In this document: in pieces, positions 1-7,508 of the stretch
Layout: each line of letters starts with the position of its first letter
Position numbering within the stretch: the first letter of the stretch is position 1
Source: Frigidibacter sp037095735
GTDB taxonomy: Bacteria; Pseudomonadota; Alphaproteobacteria; Rhodobacterales; Rhodobacteraceae
NCBI RefSeq assembly: GCF_037095735.1
Contig: NZ_JBAWKD010000006.1
Coordinates: 124,001 to 188,000, forward strand
Length of the DNA: 64,000 bases
Direction: 5' to 3'
Translations under genes and position numbers: made by a program
The notes under the pieces: model-generated
What the model was told of the DNA's origin: nothing
Databases searched by the model: none
Seen by the model: only the letters and a program-made list of their open reading frames with translations

Positions 1-1
1 C

Positions 2-127
2 CTGCCGCAGGGGGGCACAGCTTCGGTGCCGGACAGCCGGACCGAGGGCGACGGGGCCGAGAGCGATGACCCGCTGGTCTGTGAAGAGCTGCTCTACGAG
101 GCCTTCGCCCCCGGAGGGCGCGCATGA
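2..127 (+). CDS. C-terminal end of an unidentified protein (5' end outside window)
   Basis: An open frame enters from the left edge and stops at TGA 125-127. It ends in a segment containing CEELLYEAF and a short Gly/Arg/Ala tail. The stop overlaps the start codon of the next gene in an ATGA arrangement, which suggests translational coupling and one operon. Too little is visible to name a family. Reality is inferred from the frame, the overlap and the absence of any other use of this DNA. Confidence 0.55.
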   Translation: MPQGGTASVPDSRTEGDGAESDDPLVCEELLYEAFAPGGRA

Positions 128-936
128 CGCGGCTTCTGGTGCTGGGAACCTCGCAGGCAGCCACCCTGTCGCTCGCCCCCGATCTGGAAGGGGCGCTGCC
201 GGGCGTGCAGACGCGCTTCTATGCCCTGCCCGGCGCCAGCTGGTCGCGCGCGCGCCTCGACGAAGCCGGGCGGCTTGGCCCGGCCCCCGACGACCGGATC
301 GGCCGGGCGAAATCAGTCGAGTGGAACGGCTGCGCCGCGCTGGACATGGCCGGCACCGATCACATCGCAGTCTGCGCGCCCCGCTTCCGGCTGTTCTTCC
401 TGGCCCGGTCCCTGCGCGAGCGCGACATCTTCGGCCTGCCACGGACCGGCGCGGATCATGCGATCTCCGCGGGTCTGCTGACCGCCGCGCTGGCGGACTG
501 GGTGCGCGAGGAGATCGCCGCGCTCAGGCCGCGGCTGCCGGTCGGCGTGCCGGTCAGCCTGCTGGCCGTGCCCTATCCGCTGGCCTCCGACGCGCCCGGC
601 GCGCCGCAGGAGGACGCGGCCCTCGTGCGCCTGCGCCTGCGCCCTGCCGCGGCAAGGATCGAGGCAATTTACGAAGCGGTGATCGCGGCAGAGGTCGCGG
701 CGGCGGGCTGGCGCTGGCTCGCGCAGCCGGCCGCGACACGGGCCGGCCCCTTCGCCAGCGCAGACCGCTTCGCCCGCCCCGGCGCCTTCGACCCGGCCCG
801 CCCGGACCTGCGCCACATGAACGCCGATTACGCGGCCCTGGCGATGGCCGAGCTTGGCCAGAGCCTGCCCCCCGCCCCGCCCGTTGCAGGGATGCCTGCC
901 CGACACCCGCTTCCCGCCGCCGCGGGACTGGCCTAA
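124..936 (+). CDS. SGNH-hydrolase-like conserved hypothetical protein
   Basis: A 270-residue protein with no signal peptide. It starts with a hydrophobic strand followed by GTSQAA, and has HMNADY near residues 226-231. These recall block I (Gly-x-Ser) and the His-x-Asn block of SGNH/GDSL esterase-like folds found beside polysaccharide or sulfotransferase genes. The match is weak, and I infer the fold rather than the reaction. The start codon overlaps the stop of the upstream gene (ATGA), so the two are probably co-translated. The gene ends 44 bases before scoB, which has its own strong ribosome binding site. It could equally be an uncharacterised Rhodobacterales family without catalytic activity. 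Confidence 0.6.
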   Translation: MTRLLVLGTSQAATLSLAPDLEGALPGVQTRFYALPGASWSRARLDEAGRLGPAPDDRIGRAKSVEWNGCAALDMAGTDHIAVCAPRFRLFFLARSLRERDIFGLPRTGADHAISAGLLTAALADWVREEIAALRPRLPVGVPVSLLAVPYPLASDAPGAPQEDAALVRLRLRPAAARIEAIYEAVIAAEVAAAGWRWLAQPAATRAGPFASADRFARPGAFDPARPDLRHMNADYAALAMAELGQSLPPAPPVAGMPARHPLPAAAGLA

Positions 937-980
937 ACCATCATGGACGCCGCCAGAGCGCGCGGCGAAGGAGGACGACA

Positions 981-1610
981 ATGCCCTGGGACCGCAACCA
1001 GATCGCCGCCCGCGCCGCCAAGGAGCTGAAGGACGGCATGTATGTGAACCTCGGGATCGGCATCCCGACGCTGGTGTCGAACTACATCCCCGAGGGGATG
1101 ACCGTGACCCTGCAGTCGGAAAACGGCATGCTGGGCATGGGCCCCTTCCCCACGGATGACAAGGTCGATCCCGACCTGATCAACGCCGGCAAGCAGACGA
1201 TCACCGAGCTGCCGCACTCGGCCTACTTCGACAGCGCCCAGAGCTTCGCGATGATCCGCGGCGGCAAGATCGCGATGGCGATCCTGGGGGCGATGGAAGT
1301 GTCCGAAAAGGGCGACCTCGCGAACTGGATGATCCCCGGCAAGCTGGTGAAGGGCATGGGCGGCGCCATGGACCTGGTGGCGGGCGTCGGCCGCGTGGTG
1401 GTGGTGATGGACCACACCAACAAGGCGGGCGAATCGAAGGTGCTGAAGGAATGCACCCTGCCGCTGACCGGTCTGTCGGTGGTCGACCGGATCATCACCA
1501 ACCTGGGCGTGCTCGACGTGGTCGAGGGCGGTCTGAAGATCGTCGAGACCGCCGAGGGCGTCACCGAGGACGAACTGCGGGCCGCCACGCAGGCCACGCT
1601 CGTTGACTGA
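981..1610 (+). CDS. scoB: 3-oxoacid CoA-transferase subunit B
   Basis: A 209-residue beta subunit of the succinyl-CoA:3-oxoacid CoA-transferase type (ketone body use, acetoacetate activation in the cytosol). The N-terminal NLGIGIPT and the SENG motif (residues 46-49, catalytic Glu47) are diagnostic of class I CoA-transferase B subunits, as is the full length of about 210 residues. I chose ATG 981 because AAGGAGG lies at 968-974; the same frame stays open far upstream but lacks such support. The usual partner scoA is not immediately upstream, where an SGNH-like gene sits, so the A subunit is either further left outside the window or elsewhere. The downstream GNAT gene overlaps its last codons. 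Confidence 0.93.
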   Translation: MPWDRNQIAARAAKELKDGMYVNLGIGIPTLVSNYIPEGMTVTLQSENGMLGMGPFPTDDKVDPDLINAGKQTITELPHSAYFDSAQSFAMIRGGKIAMAILGAMEVSEKGDLANWMIPGKLVKGMGGAMDLVAGVGRVVVVMDHTNKAGESKVLKECTLPLTGLSVVDRIITNLGVLDVVEGGLKIVETAEGVTEDELRAATQATLVD

Positions 1611-1896
1611 GCTTCCCGCCATCACTCGCGAGGTCGAGGGGTCGCGCGGGCGCTACGTGATCCGCCTCGACGGGGCCGAGGCCGAGCTGACCTATTCGAT
1701 CAGCTCGCCCACGCTCGTCATCGCCGATCACACCGGCGTCCCCGATGCCTTCCGGGGCATGGGCGCGGGCAAGGCGCTGGTCGAGAGGCTGGTGGCAGAC
1801 GCCGAGGCCGAGGGCTTCCGCATCGTCCCGCTATGCCCCTTCGTCAACGGCTGGCGCGCGAAGCATCCCGAGGCCGCCGCGTTCTTCGCCGTCTGA
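1603..1896 (+). CDS. Small GNAT-type N-acetyltransferase (COG2388-like)
   Basis: A 97-residue protein matching the short YjdJ/COG2388 acetyltransferase type. It has a beta-rich first half, then HTGVPDAFRGMGAG (around residues 44-57), which is the acetyl-CoA pyrophosphate loop, then a helix ending in a PLCPFV strand, and WRAKHPE near the end. Substrate is unknown; members are single-domain cytosolic proteins. The predicted start is TTG 1603, lying inside the end of scoB (its TGA is 1608-1610), so translation is probably coupled to scoB. No other start codon fits the family N-terminus better. The gene is convergent with the transglycosylase gene. Confidence 0.8.
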   Translation: MTELPAITREVEGSRGRYVIRLDGAEAELTYSISSPTLVIADHTGVPDAFRGMGAGKALVERLVADAEAEGFRIVPLCPFVNGWRAKHPEAAAFFAV

Positions 1897-1988
1897 CCGC
1901 CGGCGGACTGAGCCAGTCCTTCGACCTTGTGAGGCTCACCCGGGGAGACCTGGCCACGAGGCCCGAATGGGGCGGCGTCCCCGCCCCG

Positions 1989-2936
1989 TCAGCCGCGGAA
2001 CACGCAGCCGTCCGAGACCAGCTCGGGCGGCGTCAGGCAAAGGCCGCGCGCCACCTGCCAAGCCGCCAGAACCTTGGGCACATAGTCCCGCGTCTCGACG
2101 TAGGGCGGCACGCCATTGGCCTTCTTCACGGCGTTCTCGCCCGCGTTGTAGGCCGCCAGCACCATCAGCGGATCGCCGTCGAACTCGCCCATCAGCCAGT
2201 CCAGATAGGCGACCCCGCCCTTGATGTTCTGCATCGGATCGGTCGAATCACTCACGTCGAACCGCGCGGCGGTGGCGGGGATCAGCTGCATCAGCCCCAC
2301 CGCCCCGGCGGACGAGACCGCCGCGGGCCGGCCGCCGCTTTCAATTCCGATCACCGCGAGCACCAGCGCCGGCGACACCCGGGTCCCGATCGTGGCCTTC
2401 AGGATGTCGGCGCCATGCACCTCGGCGATCTCGCGCATGTGCTGCAGGCGCGGCGAAGCCACCATCGACCCGGCCGGACCCTGGTTCAGCGCGGCGAGCG
2501 CCAGCTGGAAGCGCCCCGCCGTGTCGCCCAGCCGCGGTGAGACCGCCTGCCAGTACCAATCATAGGCCCCGGGCTTCACCGGTGCGGGCGGTCCCTCGCC
2601 CTCGCCCTTCTGCGCCGACGGCTCGGGCCAGGGTTCGAGCGCGGCAAGGGCACGCGCCTGCTCTGCCGGGTCGATCTGGACGGTGATGCGCTTGCCGGTG
2701 AACCCCGACTTCGGCACGCCGATCCGCTTGGCGGTGAACTCGGCGAAGGGCGCGGGCACGGCGGAGGGCGCGGGCGCACTGGCCGCGGCAGGCGCCGCAT
2801 CGGGCACGGGCGACGGTGCCTGCATCGGCAGGCCCTCTTCGGCGCGGGCCGCGGGCACCAGGGCGATGGCGACGAGCGTCGCAGCCATCACGTGCCGGGA
2901 GACGCGCCCCCGCTGTCCTGTCCCGTTCCTGCGCAC
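1989..2936 (-). CDS. Lytic murein transglycosylase (SLT domain)
   Basis: An exported peptidoglycan-cleaving enzyme. A hydrophobic stretch (MAATLVAIALVP then AARA) forms a signal peptide, followed by an Ala/Pro-rich linker. The C-terminal soluble-lytic-transglycosylase domain carries IGIESGG with catalytic Glu199 (counting from GTG 2936), GAVGLMQLIP and AAYNAGENAV, the three hallmark motifs of family 1 transglycosylases. Start choice is uncertain. ATG 2996 would give an overlong n-region, GTG 2936 has a GGGTGG upstream and leaves a normal signal peptide, and ATG 2888 would begin directly at the hydrophobic core. The gene is monocistronic and divergent from the pilin gene. The reaction is known for the family; its precise cellular role here is not shown. 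Confidence 0.85.
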   Translation of the reverse strand: MRRNGTGQRGRVSRHVMAATLVAIALVPAARAEEGLPMQAPSPVPDAAPAAASAPAPSAVPAPFAEFTAKRIGVPKSGFTGKRITVQIDPAEQARALAALEPWPEPSAQKGEGEGPPAPVKPGAYDWYWQAVSPRLGDTAGRFQLALAALNQGPAGSMVASPRLQHMREIAEVHGADILKATIGTRVSPALVLAVIGIESGGRPAAVSSAGAVGLMQLIPATAARFDVSDSTDPMQNIKGGVAYLDWLMGEFDGDPLMVLAAYNAGENAVKKANGVPPYVETRDYVPKVLAAWQVARGLCLTPPELVSDGCVFRG

Positions 2937-3267
2937 TGTCCACCCGCCTGCCCCCCGCGGGGCGCCCTCGCCGGTTCGCCGGCTTTGCACGAGCATGGCA
3001 GAAACCGCAGCCTGCAGCCACTGTCACGCGCGGCCCAAGCGGGAATCACATGCCCGCCGTGCCCCGGGGATCACGGCCGATTCGGCGGCAAATCGCGCAG
3101 TTCGGCCGCCTGGGGCCGGCAAGACCCCGCCACAGCGCGAAAATGAACCCTTAACGCCCAAATCGCGCCACGATCCTCAATGAAAAGTAACCTCACACCG
3201 CAAGTGCATCGGGTTCTGGATGCCGGCTAGCGGCGTAGCGAGTAACGCGCAACCTGGAGAGAACGCC
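2937..3267. other. Intergenic region upstream of the first pilin gene
   Basis: About 330 bases between the divergent transglycosylase and pilin genes. The right half (3130-3250) is distinctly less GC-rich than the surroundings and should hold the promoter of the Tad locus. I found no convincing -35/-10 pair or operator. No small ORF with a ribosome binding site was found. Confidence 0.4.
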
Positions 3268-3465
3268 ATGAAACTGACCAACCTGTTCAAGAAATTCCGC
3301 AAAGACGAAGACGGTGCCGTGACCGTTGACTGGGTCGTCCTGACCGCTGCCGTCGTCGGCCTTGGCGTTGCCGCCATGTCGCTGATCGACACCGGCGTGA
3401 CCGACCTGTCGACCAGCATCCAGTCGTCGCTGAGCGCCGCGACCGTTTCGGCCGCCAGCAACTGA
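3268..3465 (+). CDS. flp: Flp-family type IVb pilin, copy 1
   Basis: A 65-residue prepilin. A short charged leader (KKFRKDEDG) precedes the processing site Gly/Ala and the hydrophobic segment AVTVDWVVLTAAVVG, the Flp pattern in which cleavage follows Gly and the mature protein begins with a membrane-spanning helix. The usual Glu5-Tyr6 of Flp pilins is replaced by Asp5-Trp6. ATG 3268 has TGGAGAG just upstream. It is the main structural subunit candidate of the Tad pilus encoded downstream. A strong hairpin follows directly, which would give this gene more message than the genes behind it, as expected for a major pilin. Confidence 0.93.
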   Translation: MKLTNLFKKFRKDEDGAVTVDWVVLTAAVVGLGVAAMSLIDTGVTDLSTSIQSSLSAATVSAASN

Positions 3466-3498
3466 GCCTGATGGCCGGTTTCACGACCGGCTGCGACA

Positions 3499-3530
3499 GG
3501 GCCGCACCCCGCCCGGGTGCGGCCCGTTTC
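3499..3530 (+). terminator. Hairpin behind pilin 1 (terminator or message stabiliser)
   Basis: A perfect 11-bp stem pairs 3499-3509 (GGGCCGCACCC) with 3515-3525 over a 5-base loop, followed by GTTTCC. The T run is short, so it may only partly terminate and could instead protect the pilin message 3' end. Confidence 0.7.
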
Positions 3531-3679
3531 CTAGGATAGGAAGATTTTGCGAGAGTGTTCCGCGGTTCCGGCCGCGCCCTGCCCAGAACCGGCCACCTTT
3601 GGACCGGATCTAGGAAGCACGGGCCAGACGGAACAGCACGGCCCGGACGGACATCCATCCCCAAGGCCGGAGCATACAG

Positions 3680-3865
3680 ATGAAAGTCTTCAACTACCTC
3701 AATACGTTCCGCAAGGAAGACGACGGCGCCGTGACGGTCGACTGGGTCGTCCTGACCGCCGCGATCGTCGGGCTCGGGATTGCCGCGACCTCGCTTCTGT
3801 CGGGCGGCGTCTCGGATCTTTCGGGCGACATCAAGACATCGCTCGAAGCCTCGAAGAACAACTGA
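3680..3865 (+). CDS. flp: Flp-family type IVb pilin, copy 2
   Basis: A 61-residue paralogue of the first pilin, with the same layout: leader FRKEDDG, cleavage after Gly, and mature helix beginning AVTVDWVVLTAAIVG, again with Asp5-Trp6. The two copies are nearly identical through the helix and differ in the C-terminal tail (GDIKTSLEASKNN here). It lies between hairpins and has its own leader of about 200 bases after pilin 1, so it may be expressed separately. Which copy is the major subunit cannot be decided from sequence. Confidence 0.92.
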   Translation: MKVFNYLNTFRKEDDGAVTVDWVVLTAAIVGLGIAATSLLSGGVSDLSGDIKTSLEASKNN

Positions 3866-3892
3866 GCCCCAAAGGCTCGACCCAGTTCCGGT

Positions 3893-3911
3893 GGCCCCGT
3901 CGTCCGGGGCC
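3893..3911 (+). terminator. GC hairpin behind pilin 2
   Basis: A 7-bp stem GGCCCCG / CGGGGCC with a 5-base loop lies 28 bases after the second pilin stop. There is no T run, so it is more likely a 3' message stabiliser or weak attenuator than a full terminator. Confidence 0.45.
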
Positions 3912-4055
3912 GCCACGACAGACGAAAGACCCGGCCCCGGCAGCGTAATCGGGGCAGCGACACCAGGGGATGCCACCTCGCGTCCCCGGCGGGCTCCGCC
4001 CCGCGAGGCAGAGACGCCCGCCAAGCAGACGGGCAAGACTGGTAGGAGAAGGAAG

Positions 4056-4895
4056 ATGAGAGCTGTTTTCGGACTCGTGCTCGTGGTCGGTCTCGCGCTT
4101 GCGGGGGCAGCCGTCTACATGGCGCAGGGTTTCGTGGCCCGCACCCAGGCCGAGCGCAACGCGCTGATGGCGCAGATGGCCAAGCAGGTGCCGCTGGCCA
4201 CCGTCCTCGTGGTCAAGGCCGACAAGGCCTATGGTGACACCATCACCGCCGAGGACGTGGTCGCGATCCGCTATCAGGCGGACCACCAGCCGGCCGGCGC
4301 CTTCGCCGACATCAAGGCCCTCTTCCCCGAAGGCAAGCCGCAGACCCGCACCGCGCTGCGCGCCATGGATGCCAACGAACCCGTTCTGGCCAGCAAGGTC
4401 ACCGAGCCTGGCGAGGATGCCGGCCTGACCTCGCGCCTGACCAAGGGCATGCGCGCCTTCACCGTCACCGTGGACGTCAGTTCCGGCGTGTCGGGCTTCC
4501 TGCGCCCCGGTGACCGCGTCGACGTCTACTGGACCGGCGAACAGGAAGGCACCCAGGTTTCCAAGCTTATCGACACGGGCGTCAAGCTGATCGCCGTCGA
4601 CCAGACCGCCGACCAGGACCGTTCAGTCCAGGCGCAGGTCGCCCGCACCGTCACTGTGGAGGCCACGTCCGAACAGGTCGCCGCCCTCGCCCTGGCGCAG
4701 TCGACCGGCCGCCTGACCCTGGCCCTGGTGGGCACCAACGACACCACCACGGTCGGCGCCGTCGAGATCGACAGGGCCCGCCTGCTGGGGATCGAGAAGC
4801 CGGTCGTGGCCGAGGTGGCCGCCCCGCGAGTGTGCACGATCCGAACCAACAAGGGCGGCGAGATCGTCCAGGTCGAGATCCCCTGCACGAATTGA
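4056..4895 (+). CDS. cpaB: Flp pilus assembly protein CpaB/RcpC
   Basis: A 279-residue inner-membrane-anchored periplasmic protein. Residues 1-20 form a signal anchor (LVLVVGLALAGAAVY). A SAF-like domain follows (TVLVVKADKAYG to the end of the first third), then the RcpC domain with LRPGDRVDVYW. CpaB/RcpC proteins are thought to couple the secretin to the rest of the Tad machine and may bind peptidoglycan. Start ATG 4056 is set by AGGAGAAGGA immediately upstream; the frame is open further upstream only because of base composition. Two cysteines near the C-terminus could form a disulfide. A strong terminator follows, so cpaC needs its own promoter or read-through. Confidence 0.92.
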   Translation: MRAVFGLVLVVGLALAGAAVYMAQGFVARTQAERNALMAQMAKQVPLATVLVVKADKAYGDTITAEDVVAIRYQADHQPAGAFADIKALFPEGKPQTRTALRAMDANEPVLASKVTEPGEDAGLTSRLTKGMRAFTVTVDVSSGVSGFLRPGDRVDVYWTGEQEGTQVSKLIDTGVKLIAVDQTADQDRSVQAQVARTVTVEATSEQVAALALAQSTGRLTLALVGTNDTTTVGAVEIDRARLLGIEKPVVAEVAAPRVCTIRTNKGGEIVQVEIPCTN

Positions 4896-4912
4896 CCAAA
4901 AGGCAACACAGG

Positions 4913-4942
4913 AAAACCGCGCCACGACGGCGCGGTTTTTTT
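4913..4942 (+). terminator. Rho-independent terminator after cpaB
   Basis: A perfect 11-bp stem, AAAACCGCGCC (4913-4923) with GGCGCGGTTTT (4929-4939), has a 5-base loop, and the T run continues to 4942. This is the cleanest intrinsic terminator of the Tad locus and splits it into a pilin-cpaB unit and a cpaC-onward unit. Confidence 0.92.
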
Positions 4943-5092
4943 GTTGAGAACTGTCCTTAACGACACAACGCTTGGGAAACTGGGTGGTTTGGGGCTTGAT
5001 TCTTGCTTGGTTTCGCATTTTCGCGCATGCTCACCTCAAATCTCGGGCGCAAAGACCCGGCTGAGGCGTGTTTCGAGAGGGCAGGACGTCGG

Positions 5093-6472
5093 ATGATGAA
5101 GAAGTTTCTCTGGGTCAGTTCGCTGGCCCTCGCCGTTGCGTTCGTAGGCCCCGCCGGGACGCAGGCCGAAGTTCTGCGCGTGATGAGCGGATCGACCTCG
5201 ACACCGCTGCAGGTTCCGATGAACCGCGCCGTCGTGGTCGAGGCGGACACGCCCTTCGCAGAACTCTCGATCGCGAACCCGGGCATCGCCGACATCTCGA
5301 CCCTGTCCGACAAGTCGATCTACGTGCTGGGCAAGGCGCCGGGGCGCACCACGCTGACCCTGCTCGGGGCCGACGGCCAGCTGATGACCAACGTCGAGGT
5401 GCAGGTCACCCCCGACATCGCCGAATTCAAGGAGCGCCTGCGCCAGGTCCTGCCCGGTGAACCGATCGAGGTGCGGACCGCCAACGACGGCATCGTGATG
5501 TCGGGGACGGTGACCTCGACCGCCGCGCTCGACCGCGCGCTGGAACTGGCGAACCGCTATGCGCCCGACCGGGTGTCGAACCTGATGAACGTCGGCGGCA
5601 CCCAGCAGGTCATGCTGCAGGTGCGATTCGCCGAAATGCAACGCAGCGTGTCGAAGAACCTGTCGGCGTCGCTGGGCGCGGCGGGGTCGCGCGGGACCTT
5701 CGGCGCGCGCGGCGCGTCCGGCAACATCGACGAGATCAACAACCTGACCTCCGGCAACACAGTCACCACCAGCGCGGCCGGTGCACTGGGCGCGGTGCTG
5801 ACCCGCGGCAGCTTCGAGCTGGGCGTGCTGCTGGAGGCCCTCGAATCCAAGGGCATGGTCCGCACCCTGGCCGAGCCGAACCTCACCGCCCTGTCGGGGC
5901 AGGAGGCCAGCTTCCTTGCCGGCGGCGAATATCCGATCCCGGTCAGCGACGGCGACGGCGGGATCACGGTCGAGTACAAGCCCTTCGGCGTCGAGCTGGC
6001 CTTCGTCCCCCGCGTGGTCGATGGCGACATCATCAACCTTCAGATGAACGCCGCGGTCTCGGGCATCGACTCGAGCGTCGTGGTCGAGAACGGCAGCTTC
6101 TCGGTCAACGGTTTCCGCCGCCGCGAGAGCAAGACCACGGTCGAAATGCGCGACGGCGAAAGCTTCGCGATCGCAGGCCTGCTGCAGGACGACTTCCAGG
6201 ATTCGAACAGCCAGGTGCCGTGGCTTGGCGACATCCCGGTGCTGGGCGCGCTGTTCCGCTCGACCAGCTACCAGCGCCAGCAGACCGAGCTCGTCATCAT
6301 CGTGACCCCGCACCTCGTGACCCCGACGCGCGGCATGGCGCTGGCCCTGCCGACCGACCGGGTCAAGATCCCGACCGAGCGCGAACTGTTCCTGCGCGGC
6401 AAGATCACCGGGGCCGCGGCCGAGGTGGCCAAGCAGGACTACACCGGCTCCTATGGCTACGTGATGGAGTGA
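5093..6472 (+). CDS. cpaC: Tad pilus outer-membrane secretin CpaC/RcpA
   Basis: A 459-residue secretin that forms the outer-membrane channel for Flp pili. A signal peptide (MMKKFLWVSSLALAVAF to TQAE) is followed by the pilus-assembly N-terminal domain (residues about 30-110), a BON-like segment (around 110-180) and the type II/III secretin domain (about 240-420). The secretin domain includes the conserved stretch VPWLGDIPVLGALFRS and the strand ELVIIVTPHLV. Two adjacent ATGs (5093, 5096) are possible. The upstream 150 bases are relatively AT-rich and follow the cpaB terminator, so a second promoter is likely there. The next gene starts 5 bases after its stop. Confidence 0.94.
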   Translation: MMKKFLWVSSLALAVAFVGPAGTQAEVLRVMSGSTSTPLQVPMNRAVVVEADTPFAELSIANPGIADISTLSDKSIYVLGKAPGRTTLTLLGADGQLMTNVEVQVTPDIAEFKERLRQVLPGEPIEVRTANDGIVMSGTVTSTAALDRALELANRYAPDRVSNLMNVGGTQQVMLQVRFAEMQRSVSKNLSASLGAAGSRGTFGARGASGNIDEINNLTSGNTVTTSAAGALGAVLTRGSFELGVLLEALESKGMVRTLAEPNLTALSGQEASFLAGGEYPIPVSDGDGGITVEYKPFGVELAFVPRVVDGDIINLQMNAAVSGIDSSVVVENGSFSVNGFRRRESKTTVEMRDGESFAIAGLLQDDFQDSNSQVPWLGDIPVLGALFRSTSYQRQQTELVIIVTPHLVTPTRGMALALPTDRVKIPTERELFLRGKITGAAAEVAKQDYTGSYGYVME

Positions 6473-6477
6473 CGACA

Positions 6478-7158
6478 GTGAAAACGCGCCTCTTCCTCGC
6501 TGCCGCCCCTCTTGCCGCCCTGCTGCTGTCGGCCTGTTCGAACGCGCCCGCGGGCGACGCCGTGGACCATACCCAGGCCGGGTTCGGCAATGCCACCATG
6601 CAGAACCGGATGATCCAGACCGGCGACATGAGCTATGTCATCGACCTGACCAAGCGTTTCGCCGCCGCGGTTCCGCCGCGCGTGCACTTCGCCTTCAACT
6701 CCTCGGCGCTGGACGGCGAGGCGCGCGCGATCCTCGACCGGCAGGCCGACTTCATCCGCCAGTTCCCCGAGTTGCGCTTCCGCGTCTATGGCCACACCGA
6801 CCTCGTCGGGTCGGCCGGGTACAACCGCGCGCTCGGCCTGCGCCGGGCCCAGGCCGTGGTCGCCTATCTGTCGACCCGCGGGATCAGCCGCTCGCGGCTC
6901 GAGGCGGTCGTTTCCTATGGCGAAACGCAGCCCCTCGTGCTGACCGAGGCGCCCAACGCCCAGAACCGTCGCACCGTGACCGAGGTTTCGGGCTTCGTCG
7001 GACATCGCACGGGCACGCCGCTGAACGGTAAGTATGCGGCAGTGATTTTCCGCGACTATGTCGCGAGCGCCGTCGCGGACCATGGCATGCCGAGCTGGTC
7101 GGGCAGCGATGCCGCTGGCGTCGCAGGCTCGAACTCGGGCTCCGGCGGCACCAACTGA
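6478..7158 (+). CDS. OmpA-family lipoprotein of the Tad locus (in the CpaD position)
   Basis: A 226-residue lipoprotein whose lipobox LLLSAC puts the lipidated cysteine at residue 20. The OmpA-like peptidoglycan-binding domain spans about residues 60-170, with FAFNSSALDG, VYGHTDLVGS and YNRALGLRRAQAV, the usual motif series. The tail is Ser/Gly-rich. It sits where many Tad loci encode the lipoprotein CpaD/RcpB, so it may anchor or pilot the CpaC secretin to peptidoglycan; that role is inferred from position. Start GTG 6478 is preferred because GGAG lies 8 bases upstream; GTG 6469 overlaps the cpaC stop but has no ribosome binding site. Two GC hairpins follow the gene. Confidence 0.88.
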   Translation: MKTRLFLAAAPLAALLLSACSNAPAGDAVDHTQAGFGNATMQNRMIQTGDMSYVIDLTKRFAAAVPPRVHFAFNSSALDGEARAILDRQADFIRQFPELRFRVYGHTDLVGSAGYNRALGLRRAQAVVAYLSTRGISRSRLEAVVSYGETQPLVLTEAPNAQNRRTVTEVSGFVGHRTGTPLNGKYAAVIFRDYVASAVADHGMPSWSGSDAAGVAGSNSGSGGTN

Positions 7159-7162
7159 TCGC

Positions 7163-7230
7163 CGCTCCGCCCCTGCCGGGCGGAGCGTTACCTGACTGGC
7201 TGATGCGGGGCGCGCCGAAGGTCGCCCCGC
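7163..7230 (+). terminator. Pair of GC hairpins after the OmpA lipoprotein gene
   Basis: Hairpin 1 is a perfect 10-bp stem CGCTCCGCCC (7163-7172) with 7178-7187. Hairpin 2 is an 8-bp stem GCGGGGCG (7205-7212) with 7223-7230. Neither has a T run, so efficiency is uncertain. They probably mark a transcript boundary before cpaE. Confidence 0.55.
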
Positions 7231-7508
7231 CGGTTGCCGTGTGAAGGGATGCCTTGCCGAAGCGATTCGCCCGGCACGGGGTCCCGCCCCGTCCGAAGGC
7301 GACGACGGCCATGCGGAGGCCCGGACAAGGCCGCGAGGCGACGGCTCCTCCGAATACAACCGGCGGGTCGCTACCGTGCACAAACTCCAAACAATTTCGG
7401 TTTTCCAGCCGCATTCTCGCCCGATTCTCAGGCCATCTTTTACCGGTGAGTAAGGACGCGGCCGCAAGAGCCGCAGGGGGCAGAACCGCTCCAGAAGGGA
7501 ATGAGGCA
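7231..7508. other. Leader region of cpaE
   Basis: Together with the hairpins, this makes a 350-base stretch without a gene. The segment 7375-7450 is comparatively AT-rich and is the best place for a promoter of the cpaE-tadV genes. I could not fix a -35/-10 pair. Short open frames here have no ribosome binding site and unremarkable products. Confidence 0.35.

Noticed and set aside
66..980. An N-terminal extension of scoB by 305 codons
   Set aside because: The extension is out of frame with the SGNH-like gene and is Arg/Pro-rich shadow; the AAGGAGG before ATG 981 fixes the true start.
7241..7453. A 70-codon ORF between the OmpA lipoprotein gene and cpaE
   Set aside because: No ribosome binding site, no hydrophobic or motif content, and two other frames are equally open; treated as leader DNA.
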